Source of the DNA: Calvatia gigantea
Lineage: Eukaryota; Basidiomycota; Agaricomycetes; Agaricales; Lycoperdaceae
Direction: 5' to 3'
Assembly (NCBI GenBank): GCA_025093985.1
Contig: JACAAK010000011.1
Coordinates: forward strand, 1,426,001 to 1,490,000
DNA: 64,000 nucleotides
Positions 1 to 10,665 of this stretch are shown piece by piece. Below the pieces are notes generated by a model that saw nothing but the letters and a program-made list of their open reading frames with translations, ran no database searches and was not told the origin of the DNA. Position 1 is the stretch's first letter. Each line of letters opens with the position of its first letter. The translations under genes and the position numbers were made by a program.

Positions 1-33
1 GTGTAATTAGATGTTGTTTTCTCTATCTCTGCC

Positions 34-518
34 ATGTATCATCACTACTGCCTCCCGCTCAACAAAGCCAGTCTTATCATGTTCCATCCTGACGAAAAAA
101 CCCCCGTTATTGTCCAAGTGATAGTCAAGCACGCTGGTGAATCGGTTATCAACGAATTAACCGAATTTTACCTTGCCCATCATGAAATCACTGTTCGCCC
201 CCCTCCGCATCTTTGGAGGGCAGTGCTCAAAGCTATTGTGATGATGATAGCATGCGATTGAGAACCTGATTTATGCGCATATACGTTCTTCTCTACCAGA
301 AAATGTTGAAGTTGGGGGTGATGGGTTCTTGGTCTGTGGCTGTACGTTATCTTCATCTCAATCTGAACCTGTCTTCATCAACGCCCACGGATATATCAGC
401 CCGAAAACCATGGCAGTACGGGAAGACAATCGAAATTAAGTGGGGAGATGAAGAGGTAACGCCCGCAGAGGATAAATGGACGTTCGTTGTTCACGCCCTG
501 AGGTCTCAGAGATTTTAA
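34..518 (+). CDS. Unidentified ORF remnants
   Basis: Two short open frames (34-261 and 273-518) lie at the left edge. A possible short intron with a 'ctaccag' acceptor near 299 could join parts of them. I recognise no domain, signal peptide or membrane span in either. They may be the 3' end of a gene that starts outside the window, or chance frames. The rest of this stretch up to the GH5 stop at 621 holds nothing I can support. Confidence 0.2.
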
Positions 519-620
519 AAGTCACAATCAGGCGAGTCGTGGCCACGTCCTATTTGTTACTTCTCTTGATACAATGACAGTTTGCGCTTGTACTACTTAT
601 GCGGGCTACGTTTCACCGTC

Positions 621-2458
621 TCAGAATGAACCATTTTGCGAACCAGATTTCGGCGACATGCAGCTCTTGACGAGCAAGCTATCCGTCCATGTGCTTCCCG
701 ACTTGGTCGGAGTCTCTCCCAGAACGTAGCTTGGGAGGAAGTTACCCGCACCCCAACCAACATAACCCAAGAACACTTTCGAAAAAAAAATTACACCGCT
801 TTAGTGTTATCATGTCAAATAAGGCAAGGTAACGAAAGCTCACCATCAGAATTGGCAGCCTGGAACGCGATCTGTTGGCACATGAACTGCGCACAAGAAG
901 CAGTATTTCCACCACCAGTTTCAGTATTGAGTGCTTGGCGCCCGTTAGCACGGAGCCAATCCGCAAGAGGCTTCCAAGCGATGTCGATATTGTTCCTTAC
1001 ACATTCTCTAGTCATCAATTTCCCGTCAATCCCGGCCTTTATCAATCTATCGAACAATGATGGGTGGGGGCTCACGCGTGGGTACCAGAGTTGTCAGTGT
1101 CCAAATACTTGTGGACGTCGAAGACCAATCCGGTCTTTGTGCCGTCGGGGTTGGTGACTTTGTGAAGTGCTGCAGCGGATCCGTTGGAGACGAAGGTTTC
1201 CGCTGAAGTCCAGTTGTTACCGGGGAGAAGGATCAGTTGGGTCTTTGCACTATTTGCCGGTGTACACTACTATGAGTTTTTTTTGGATCCCGGTGCCATC
1301 AATCACTTACCCCGCGTTGCGAATTGCAGTGACAGCCGCTTGAACGGATGTAGCCCAGCGGTTGATGTCGGGAACATCATGAGGCTCATTCATGCTGTTG
1401 TTAGTTTTGGGACTAGTGAGAAATTGAAGGTCAAGGCTGAGCGTGGGGGGACATACATGCCGAACATGATCTTAGACTCTGACTTATACTTGGTAGCGAG
1501 CGTCGTCCACGTATCAGCAAACTGTTGATCAGTGGGTCCACCTTGGCCAATGATCTACAATCCCCAACAGGTGGTCCCGTCAGACAACAACCCTCAAACC
1601 ATAGACATGACAAAATAAAACGCACCCCGCGATCCCATCTCGCGTAGTTATGGATATCAATAATGCAATACGCGCCAGTCCTCAAACAGGCCTGAACGAG
1701 ATCATCGTATTTAGCCAGGTTCTCTTGCACAACAGGTCCACCTTCGACATTATTGGTGAGGAACTGCCATCCAACGGGAAGACGGAAAGTGTTGAACCCA
1801 TCGTCGTTGATAAAGTGCTGCATCTGGCCTTCACCATCCATGCCGTAGTATTTTGTTAGTGGAGGCCAAGCCGCGCTTGCTGTGCATGACTAGCCGGAGT
1901 TAATATGCCGGGGTAGGTAGTGTCAGTGGAATTGATTAGTACAACGACATTTCTGATGATGGGGTTTTTTTGGGGAACACTCACACCGTCGCCGTTACAA
2001 CCAAAATCAAATCCTGCAATGTTGACACCAACATATTTCAGTTTACCGGGACTTGTAATGGTGGGAGTTGGCGTAGCAGAGGTTGGGGTGGCAGAACCGG
2101 AAGTTGTGGTGGCGGCGCCGGGAACGCATTGGAAGTAGACTGGTGGCAAAGGAGGATGGTTGGTGAACGAAAAATACGGCAAGGCGAGAAACGTACAGTC
2201 GTTGATAACCGTGCACACTGTGCCGGCGACGCAGGTTGTTGGGCCTGTCCAATTCTAGGAAGGGTGCCCTCGATAATGGTCCCAGAATATTGAAATAGGA
2301 ACTTACGATCCCACCACCTAAAACGGATCATCAGCTTGCGTTTGGAAGGAAATGGGAGATTACTAACATTGTTGCCAGACCTCTGCTTGGCCCTGTACAG
2401 CGAGGGTCGTGAAGCCGAGTAGGAGGCCAGAGATTTGCAACGCTTTCGAGTTCAACAT
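621..2458 (-). CDS. Secreted endoglucanase, CBM1 + GH5 (subfamily 5-like)
   Basis: Hydrolyses internal beta-1,4 bonds of cellulose outside the cell. Reading the minus strand from the ATG at 2458: a hydrophobic signal peptide with LLLGFTTLAVQGQA, then a CBM1 split over three exons (VWQQC-GGI, NWTGPTTCVAGTVCTVIND, YFQCVPG) with four cysteines and aromatic binding residues, then a Ser/Thr/Pro linker, then the GH5 domain starting near KLKYVGVNIAGFDFGC. Later exons give FRLPVGWQFL, IIDIHNYARWD, MNEPHDVPDINRW (the E is the expected acid/base), FDVHKYLDTDNSGTH, RQALNTETGGGNTASC (the E is the expected nucleophile) and VFLGYVGWGAGNFLPSYVL. The frame ends at a TGA at 621. Introns have ordinary GT-AG ends, for example a 'gtgagctttcg' donor near 832. 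I found no break in the exons, so the gene looks intact. Exon borders are by eye. A TATA-like run lies around 2496-2512 on the minus strand. Confidence 0.88.
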
Positions 2459-2984
2459 CGTCGAATGACTAGTACGAAGACGTGCCACAGGTCAATACTT
2501 ATACTTTATGCTTCTCGAAAAGGCTTACCATAATTCATACCTCACGATCCACAAGCGATGCCTCATGAGTGCTCATACTTTCCGAAAAGTCTCCGTCACC
2601 GATGTCATCAAGTTCGCATGAGAGTACAAAGAACAGATTGGCCAACGCATACTTCGCTTCAGGAACAATTACCGACGAGGAAAAGACCATATTCAGGACC
2701 AATTTTGACACGAGATACTTGAAGCGGACGATATTCGCAATTTTGTCGGGAGACGGATTGAGCTCGTGGGGTCAGTCGGACTGATGGCAGGAGATGACAG
2801 GTAACCAATGATATATTTTTGGACTGGAAGCCGCGAAGCTTCTAAATTATCGCGTCTATTTCGGTGACAAATGTCAACGCCGAAAGTCACACGCATTAAA
2901 TGTCTGTTTGCGTCCGAGAGCATTGGACGAGCATTGAACGACGGGTAAGATCACATTTAGTTGTTATTGACTCAGCTCTGGCCA
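2459..2984. other. Intergenic, upstream of GH5 gene
   Basis: Holds the presumed promoter of the minus-strand cellulase gene. A 71-codon plus-strand frame (2569-2784) shows no recognisable domain and I would not call it a gene. Confidence 0.4.
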
Positions 2985-3833
2985 ATGGGTACGAACTTAT
3001 CACACACGATGAACTGGAGGTCTTCGTGTGACAGGACAACCGCGGTGCTCCGCAAACCTCGCAGATTGCCAGCCTTGTGGGGCACTCGTGATATTCGCAC
3101 AATGAAGCATGTGCTCCCACTTTCCAGATATGTCCAGGTCCCGCAGAATACAAGGGAATACAATTCTGTGTATAACTATCACCTTCGCATCTCAAGACTT
3201 GGCAACGGTTTCTTATATCAGTCAGACCCCGCACCCAATCATAAACATAACTCGTCCAGATCTTCTGAACCAGTGGCCGTGATTTGGAATGTCGGCCAGA
3301 TACCAACGAACAATTTGCTTCATCGGGCCCCAAGACGTCCTTCGCCGATCAACGGCTCAGCAGCGCTCATCAATTTCTGGTGCTTATTTTGCTAATACTG
3401 CAAGTGTAGGATATCTTGGGATCCCTTCAGATCTCTTCGCATCATACGCCCTCATTCACATGGGCCCTCCTTCTGTTGTTCTCTTGGTACGTCAGAATTG
3501 AAACCCGCGAATCGGTGATGGGAGGTGTTCATAAAAGTTAGACTGACAAGCTAGAGCATGCATTATAGCTTATTCCATTCGCCTGATGCAAGCGCAGATC
3601 TCATATATCTCGTGCGATGATGACAGTGGCTCGAAACAGTGATGATGATGGTAGTAAGTAAGTAATGCACGTTCTGTCACTTGGTTTTGCTTCAATCCAT
3701 ATGTCGCCCTGGCAGCGTGGGCAAATCACGGTCGTTGATGAGCAACTCATACAAGAAGCCTCGGCGCTGACCATAAGGATGCTCCGCCCTTGCCCCAGCT
3801 CTTGCTAAACCCCTTGAAGGGGTTGAAATCGCC

Positions 3834-5217
3834 ATGTATCCCGATGATGGAAATGTGGACCATTCGCTCATCGTCGGTTATGACGTTTTCGCCATCATTA
3901 TCATTTTGTATGCATTGCTTGTGATGCTCACCGCAGCCTTGTCGTGCCAAGTCCAGCGGAGGGCAAGCTGGTTCAATTTCATGCTCCCAGTCATGTTTTA
4001 TGCTGCCAGCTTCCTTCTCTCCATTGGGTCACAGGGGTCGCGGGAACTGACCGATGTGCCTCGGGCGTCGTGCGTAATGCAAGCGGTGCTCATCTATGCA
4101 TTGCCCGTATAGTGCGCCTTGTCTACCTGACACCAGTGGAATGCTAACTCCCGACCCACTTCTTCCCTTAGTTGTACAATTGGATTCGGATGCTTGGTTT
4201 TAGATGTGAGTATTCCCTCAATGTCCCTTATGTGAGATTTTCCAACTGATGAAACGTAACTTCATCTAAGCTCTATCTCATGCTGAAAAGGTTGCTCGAG
4301 AAGGAGCCGGAATCTAGGAGAATGTCAATAATTGTGGGAAAATTTTATTCACCGACGAAAATATGATAGACTGATCCGGCAAGTCAGGTCCTTGTCATCC
4401 CCCCGGGTAGCTTTCTGAGTATACTCATAACCGATCTTGTTGTACGTCATATATCTTTACCAGGGGCGGTATCTAGCCGTGGACTGATCCTTTTCAAGCT
4501 GTTTCTCGTTGACCCTAGAGTTGGTGGAAGTCTCGAGCTGGATTCCGAGCAGGTTATACTGCCACTCAAATCTGAACTCTCCGTAAGTGACCTCAAGGCC
4601 TTGGCTTCCCATGGGCTTAAAAGCAGATAGGATCACGTACATCACTGTCTGCGTCGGCATTCCCGGATTTTTACTGTGGTTCATCGTATACTGTGAGTTG
4701 CTCCTCCACTTTGGTTGATTCTCCTAGGAGCCAACATACTATCCAGTTAAGATCGTTCTGTTGCTCAAGAAAAACAAACCTGTTATTATGCATTATGACA
4801 AGCAAACACGCAAAAACATATTGTCTGTCTTCATTCGCACCAGTCTGATGACGTTGGCAATTGCCATAAGTGCGCTGTAGGTACCAACAAGCTGAAAATA
4901 TAGGGCATTCATGGGTGACCTCATCTACAGATTGGCCATTTATGTTATCGTTGGACCTTCCTTGGGATCTTCCGTCGTCGTCGCATGGCTCATTTGTAAG
5001 TCTTGCCTTTGGCCACTGACAAAGTGCTGACACCACTCAGTCCCTTTGTTGGGCCTGTTGATGTTTGGAACACAGCCGGTTGGTCCACCCGCATTCTTCT
5101 GTTTTAGCATTAAATGAGTTGGAAATTTAGGATTTCTTCAGATGTTGGATGTGTCGAAGGCGCAGCAAAATGGAGCCACCGCCAGAACCTGACAGAACTG
5201 GTTTATCATCTCTATGA
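3834..5217 (+). pseudogene. Multi-span receptor-like gene, duplicate 1 (one frameshift)
   Basis: Spliced gene for a protein with several membrane spans, resembling a seven-span family common in agaric genomes and ending in FGTQ followed by a short basic tail. No ligand is known to me. Exon 1 (3834 to about 4108) has a hydrophobic span VFAIIIILYALLVMLTAAL and a second, FMLPVMFYAASFLLSI. Later exons give LYNWIRMLGF, LYLMLKRLLEKEPE, DRITYITVCVGIPGFLLWF, VFIRTSLMTLAIAISAL, FPLLGLLMFGTQP, then after an intron ending 'atttag' the tail DFFRCWMCRRRSKMEPPPEP and a TGA at 5215-5217. In the exon at about 4540-4560 the frame is broken: duplicate 2 reads SSGIYCHANLSS where this copy needs one base removed to read SSRLYCHSNLNS. 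Splice sites elsewhere look normal, including a 'tgctaac' branch point in intron 1. A hidden extra splice there is the alternative to a true frameshift. Confidence 0.6.
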
Positions 5218-5821
5218 CCCCTTGTTTTAGCCTTTTGGAGTAGGGGCTGTGTCAGTAGACCTGCGGCATGAGTAATGTCTTAGAGTCGGGTTGGGACAGA
5301 CGAGAAAGTGATGATCCAGGCCGTTTCGGGGTCCCAATGAAGATATCGTGAGTCGCCCACGGTAATGAGCTGGGCAGGCTCAGAACCAAGCATGAAATTT
5401 GCTGGTTGGGGTAGATAGTCGCATCGTCCCAGGTCCGAGGTGACCTGACCGTTCGAGTAAAACCAGCTATAGTTTCAGGTTCTTTTTTTTATCGCGGTTC
5501 GCGTAGGTTGTGCTGTCGTATTTGAAACATGTTGATGTTGTCACCAGCCTAACACGAAGTGGATGATGGTTTGTATTCTCAAGGCACATGATCAAACTCA
5601 CAAATGACACTTTCAGCACAGGCGGCACCCGGTGGGCAGTTTTGTGGTAGCTCAGTGGCAGGGGGAGCTGGGCAATGAACTCTGGAGATAAAACAGGAGT
5701 GACCCTCCTGAGTCCTGGAACATTATCACCTGTCAAAAACTTATCAGTGTTTTGGTAGCCGCGGTTGGTTCCAATAGTGTTGTAGCAGCTTGTCCCCAAA
5801 TGGCGGACACATGGTTTACTG

Positions 5822-6625
5822 CGGCCTTCGGAACGGCACCCGACCTGCGTTCACACCAGTTGTGGGTCCTCCAAGGATTTTGTCACCCTGATCATTCAAC
5901 GATCCGTCGCCGATCCACCTATTGCTCGAAAAGTCCTTTGTGTGCCCCGTACATATCGCCACACCATTTGTCCCGGACACCTTGTTATATTATGAGTTTT
6001 TCCATTCCACCTGCTCACGGCATCAGTAAATTTCTCTGGTTCAGGACTCTTTGCCTCTGTAGACACGTTAATTTAAGTATGTTTCACAACACCGTACATT
6101 CGACATTTGGACCTGTTTCAGAAATTTTCTCTATTGATTTTTGCACTCCTCCAGACCAACCTCCATAACTGGCTGACTTAGCACCTCCATTGTACAGATT
6201 CAATGTTTGTAGATAACCACAGAAAAACTTGAAACACCAGATTTCAGAGTAGCATAAATATGGTTGAGTAAGTACAGGCTTGACACCTGTTAATTGATGT
6301 GCAGTTCCACTCTCTTTCTCTCTCAGTTTTCTAAGTTGCGAAACTCGTCTCTCTTTTTCTCGTTGTTCTCGTGCTCGCTCAGAAATCTCTCACTCAGCTC
6401 TTTCTCTTTCGGCGACGCTACCGACATCGTCACTCTCGCCCCTCGACCATTATTGATTCTCGGACTCTGTCTCTGCTACTACGTGTTTCTGACGTCGTCA
6501 TTCTCACCCTCGTTCGTCTTGTTCTTCTTGTCTCTGTCTCTCCTGGATCCTGGTTCGAAGTCCCATGACTGACGGACACCATCACAACCTATTTTAATCG
6601 TTGAGCCCCCACCTTGACTCTTCAC
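5822..6625. mobile_element. Insertion present only in duplication unit 1 (LTR-like)
   Basis: Unit 2 runs straight from 'cacgtagtttatta' (about 10035) to 'cacccca', while unit 1 has about 800 extra bases between the matching points. The block holds a TATA-like 'gcataaatatgg' near 6253, followed by a long CT-rich stretch (6305-6550), the layout of an LTR promoter and leader. I could not fix exact ends or a target duplication. No coding capacity is convincing; the 92-codon Ser/Leu-rich frame at 6294-6572 is the CT-rich stretch itself. Confidence 0.4.
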
Positions 6626-6769
6626 CCCAAGTGTAACTTGTACAAGTTCCGAAGTCATGACCCTACGAACGGAGGTTGAGATATCCTGCAAACCTTTTTC
6701 CCCAAGGGTTGGTTGAAAAGAAGATTTCTAAGAAAAGGAGGCCGCGAAGAGTGGCAATGTACACCCTAC

Positions 6770-7432
6770 TGAAGAGGGGGGCTACGGCTAGGTGTACGAG
6801 TATGTTGGCGTCCGTCTGACGTCGTTTTCGACCGGCCGAGGGGATGGTTGGAAAGGAAGGGGTAGGGATGGAGATCAGGAAAACTGCGAGGCGACGGAAC
6901 AGAGGATAAATCTGTTCCGAAGGCTCGGAACGACGAGAGAGGGGTCCGGAAAGGTGTCGAGAGTATTGACTTGATGTTTGGAAGGTGGCATTTACGAATA
7001 CGAGGCGTTCAAGCTATCAGGGCGAAGGATAGAGAGAGAGCAAAGGGATGGATTAAAAAGTTTAACTAGAAGACAGAAGGTTGGATCAAAAGATAGCTAA
7101 CTAACTTTACTGCAGTATAGTCTACAGTTTATATATGCAACAGAAATAGTCTGTGCGTGTGTATAACAAAGGGCAAAACTGAAGTTTTACAGAGAAAATA
7201 GAGGGAACATATTGAGTTGAGGTTTTGGGCGGCCTGGATTATGTTTCCATGAAATTCTAGGTTACGGGGACGTAAGAAAAGCATGAAGAAATGAATAGGA
7301 AAGCGGTCCATGAGTTGTTTGAGGTCGGGAATGAGGATTACGAGCGGGCGAGGTGGGGCTCGGGGCTGTGTCTCCGAGGTTCGGGGTTCCTAACATGGGA
7401 ATCGTGTATGTTCCGTGATTTCGTACTTGACG
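6770..7432 (-). mobile_element. Truncated LTR, same family as 21103-21891 and 47080-47882
   Basis: Begins TGAAGAGG like the copy at 21103 and follows it through 'cggctaggtg.acgag', 'acagaggataaat.tgttccgaaggctcgg' and 'gggaatcgtgtatg', then is cut off at the start of duplication unit 2. It is more diverged than the other two copies. The flank before it ('cacaccctac', 6760-6769) is found uninterrupted at about 10182-10191 in unit 2, which is therefore an empty site. The strand is that of LTR transcription, inferred from the TATA position in the better copies. Confidence 0.7.
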
Positions 7433-7439
7433 CATGATG

Positions 7440-10180
7440 CATGATGAGTCGGAGATTTTTGTGTAATGGACAGCACGGAACCTCGTAGATGCAAGCCTTG
7501 TGGGATTCGCACAATGAAGCATGCGCCCCCACTTGGTAGGTGTTGATAAGTCCGTGCATCACAGTTCTGTGTGTAGTTATCACATACGCACCGCAACTCC
7601 TCGAGACTTAGCAGCAATTTCTCAAATCAATCAACACAGGGCCGAGTTAGCCCCCACGCTTCCAGGTCGGTGTCCACGGTTCAGGATAATGTTGGCTAGA
7701 TCCCAACGAACAATTTGCCTCATCGGACTCCAAGATATCCTTCGCCGATCAAGGGCTCAGCAATGCTCATCATTTTCTGGTGCTTACTTCGCTGATACTT
7801 ACCCTCTTCAGATCAGTGACGGGACCTCATAAAAGCTAGACTGGCAAGGTAGAGCAGATATTACAGCTATTGAATTCTCCTGATGCAAGCGTCAATCTCA
7901 TATATGTCGTGGAATGATGACTGGGGTTCAAAACGGTGATGATGAGTGTGGTAAGTAAGTAATGCACGTTACGTCACTTAGTTCTGTTTCGGTTCAAATG
8001 TTGCGCTGGCAACATGAACGAATCATGGTTGTTGATGGGTAATCCATACAAGAAGCATTGGGGCTGACCATAAGAATGCTCCGCCCTTATTCCAGCTCTT
8101 GCTGAACCCCTCGAGGGGGTTGAAGTCACCATGGATCCCAATTTTGGAAATGTGGATTATTCTCTCTTCGTCAGTTTTGATGTTTTCGCCATTGTTATCA
8201 TTTTGTATGCGATACTTGTGTTGCTCACTGCGGCCCTATCGCGCCAAGTCCAGCGGAGGGCAAGCCGGTTCAATTTCATGCTCCCAGTCATGTTTTATGC
8301 TCTCAGCTTCCTTCTCTCCATCAGATCACAGAGGTCGCGGGATTTGACCGACGTGCCTCGGGCATCATGCATAATGCAAGCGGTGCTCATCTATGCATTG
8401 CCTGTATAGTACGTCTTGTCTGCTTGGCACCAGTAAAATACTGACCGCCTATTCAATTCTTCCCTTGGTTGTTCAACTGGATTCGGATGCCTGGTTTTAG
8501 ATGTAAGTATTCCCCCTACACCCTCTATATGAGATTTGCCAACAGGTGAAACATAATTTCATCGAAGTTCTATCTCTTGCTGAAAAAGCTGCCCGAGCAC
8601 GAACCGGAATCTAGGATAATGTCAATAATAGTGGGAATTTTTTTAATTTACCAATGGAAATATGATAGACTGATCCGACAAGTCAGGTCCTTGTCATCCT
8701 TCCGGGTAGCTTTCTGAGCATACTCATAACCGATCTTGTTGTACGTCATATATCTTTACCAGGGGCGGTATCTAGCCGTGGACTGATCCTTTTCAAGCTG
8801 TTTCTCGTTGACCCCAACCTCGGTAGGAGTCTCGAACTGGATTCGAGCGGGATTTATTGCCACGCGAATCTGAGCTCATCGTGAGTGACCCCAAAGTCTT
8901 GGCTTGCGGAAGGGCTTCAAAACAGGTAGGGCCACGTACATCACGATCTGCGTCAGCGTTCCCGGATTTTTACTATGGTTCATCATATACTGTGAGTCAC
9001 TCCTCCAACGGATAATTTCACTGGGGAGTTAACATGCTATTTAGTTGAAATTGTCCTATTGCTTAAGAAAAACAAGCCTGTTATTATACAATATGACAAG
9101 CCAACATGCAGAAACATATCGTCTGTCTTCATTCGCACCAGTCTGATGACGTTGGCAATTGCCATAAGTGCACTGTGGGTCAGGGCATTCATGAGTAACA
9201 CTATCCGCAGACTGGCTATTTTTGTTGTTGTCGAACCTTCCATCGTCATCGCGTGGCCCATTTGTGAGTTTTGCTTTTGACCACTGACGAAGCACTGACG
9301 CCATTCAGTCCCTTTGTTGGGCCTGTTGATGTTTGAACACAACCGATTTGTCCACCCGCATTCTTCTGTTTTAACATTAAACGAGTTGGCAATTTAGGAT
9401 TTCTTCAGATGTTGGATGTGTCGAAGGCGCAGCAGAATGGAGCCACCGCCGGAACCCGACAGAGCTGGCTTATCATCACTACGATTCCTTATTTTAGCCT
9501 CCTGGAGTAAGAACTGTATCAGTAGACGACGGTGTAAATAATGTCTTGGAGTTGTATTGGAACTGAGATGGGAAAATGGTGATCCAGGCCGTTCCGAGGT
9601 TCTAATGAAGCTAGCATGAGTCGTCCACAGTAGTTAGCTGGGCATGGCTCAGAACCAAGCATGGAATTTGCCGGTTGGAGTGGATAGTTGCATTGTCCCA
9701 GGTTCAAGGTGACCTGATCGTCCGAGTAAAACTAGCCATAGTTTCATGTTCCTTTTTTTTTTTGTCGTGGTTCCCGTAGGTTGCATCGTCATACTTGGAA
9801 CATGTTGGTGTTGTCACCGGCCTGGCACCGGGTGGATAATGGTTTCAAGTCCCAAGGCGTATCGTCAAACTCACAAATGACACTTTCAGCGCGGCTGGGG
9901 GCTGGACAATGAATTCTAGGGATTAAATAGGAGTAGCCCTTCTGGTGTCATCGCCTGTCAGAAACATGTCAGCTGTTTGGTGGCTATGTTTGACTCTAAT
10001 GGCGTTGTAGCAACTTGTCCTCGAGTGACGGACACGTAGTTTATTAGGAACACCCCAGCTTGCGCAAGTTTCGGAGTCTTGACCCAATGAACAGGGGTCA
10101 GGTCGTCCTGTAACCTTCTTTCCTCAAAGGCTGGTTGAAAAGAAGATACCTAAGAAAAGGAGACCGCGAAGAGCAGCAAC
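7440..10180 (+). repeat. Tandem segmental duplication, unit 2
   Basis: Second unit of the duplication described at 2985-6769, in direct orientation. It lacks both the 800-bp block and the LTR that interrupt unit 1, so it shows the structure before those insertions. It contains duplicate 2 of the receptor-like gene. Confidence 0.8.
8131..9541 (+). pseudogene. Multi-span receptor-like gene, duplicate 2 (splice sites and end lost)
   Basis: Same gene as 3834-5217. Exon 1 (from the ATG at 8131) is intact with spans VFAIVIILYAILVLLTAAL and FMLPVMFYALSFLLSI, and the exon broken in duplicate 1 is in frame here (SLELDSSGIYCHANLSS). Different lesions are present: the intron-1 acceptor 'cccttag' has become 'cccttgg' (about 8461-8467); one base is missing inside the FGTQ codons (about 9331-9337); the donor of the last intron 'ccggttggt' has become 'ccgatttgt'; and the TGA stop of the tail is CGA, so the frame runs on to a TAA at 9539-9541. 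The gene is unlikely to make a normal product. Confidence 0.65.
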
Positions 10181-10191
10181 GCACACCCTAC

Positions 10192-10665
10192 GCCTCGTGT
10201 GATACGCAAACGTGGGCTTCCGAGAGCCAGAGAAGGTATCCACGCAACGTTTTTACCTACATCAAAAATTCATTTGATATTTTCTTTTTATTTTGGCTAT
10301 ATGGAGGTCATTCAACTGATAGTGTACTCTTCACCGTTGTCAGTGAATGTGCCAGTCATTAATTGGAACACCAAATGCACTCATTGAAGCGTGTACTTTT
10401 GATCACGTCATGTCAGGGGTAAACCAATAGGTCCATAGAAGGGTACGATAAGGATGACAAGTCAGAGCCACAGGAAAGACGTCAATTAGGGGCGTGATCA
10501 CATCGGAAAATGTGTAGGAACGTTAGTGGACGTGAACTTCGATTATTTAAAATTAGGCCGAGCCAAAATAGACTGAATCACAATGACGTCGGTACTGGTC
10601 GCGACAAGGCCAGTCGCGTAGGCACTAGGCAGTATCAGAACACTCCTTAGCCTTTCTCTCTCACC
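10192..10665. promoter_or_regulatory. Upstream region of the HAM1-like gene
   Basis: No gene is seen here; the 75-codon frame at 10135-10362 lacks any known feature. A TATA-like 'tatttaaaa' lies at 10544-10552, about 115 bp before the ATG at 10666, and a pyrimidine-rich tract with 'ctcaccatgg' surrounds the start. Confidence 0.4.

Larger units (their letters stand above)
2985..6769 (+). repeat. Tandem segmental duplication, unit 1
   Basis: This unit aligns by eye with 7440-10180 through the upstream region (shared 'attcgcacaatgaagcatg' at about 3095 and 7505), the whole receptor-like gene, and the downstream tail (shared 'tggttgaaaagaagat' at about 6711 and 10131). Unit 1 carries one extra block (about 5822-6625) and ends against an LTR at 6770. 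Identity is roughly 85-90 percent over most of the length by eye. The outer borders are approximate. Confidence 0.8.

Noticed and set aside
6550..6570. tRNA B-box-like 'ggttcgaagtcc'
   Set aside because: No matching A box or cloverleaf upstream; it lies in the CT-rich insertion.
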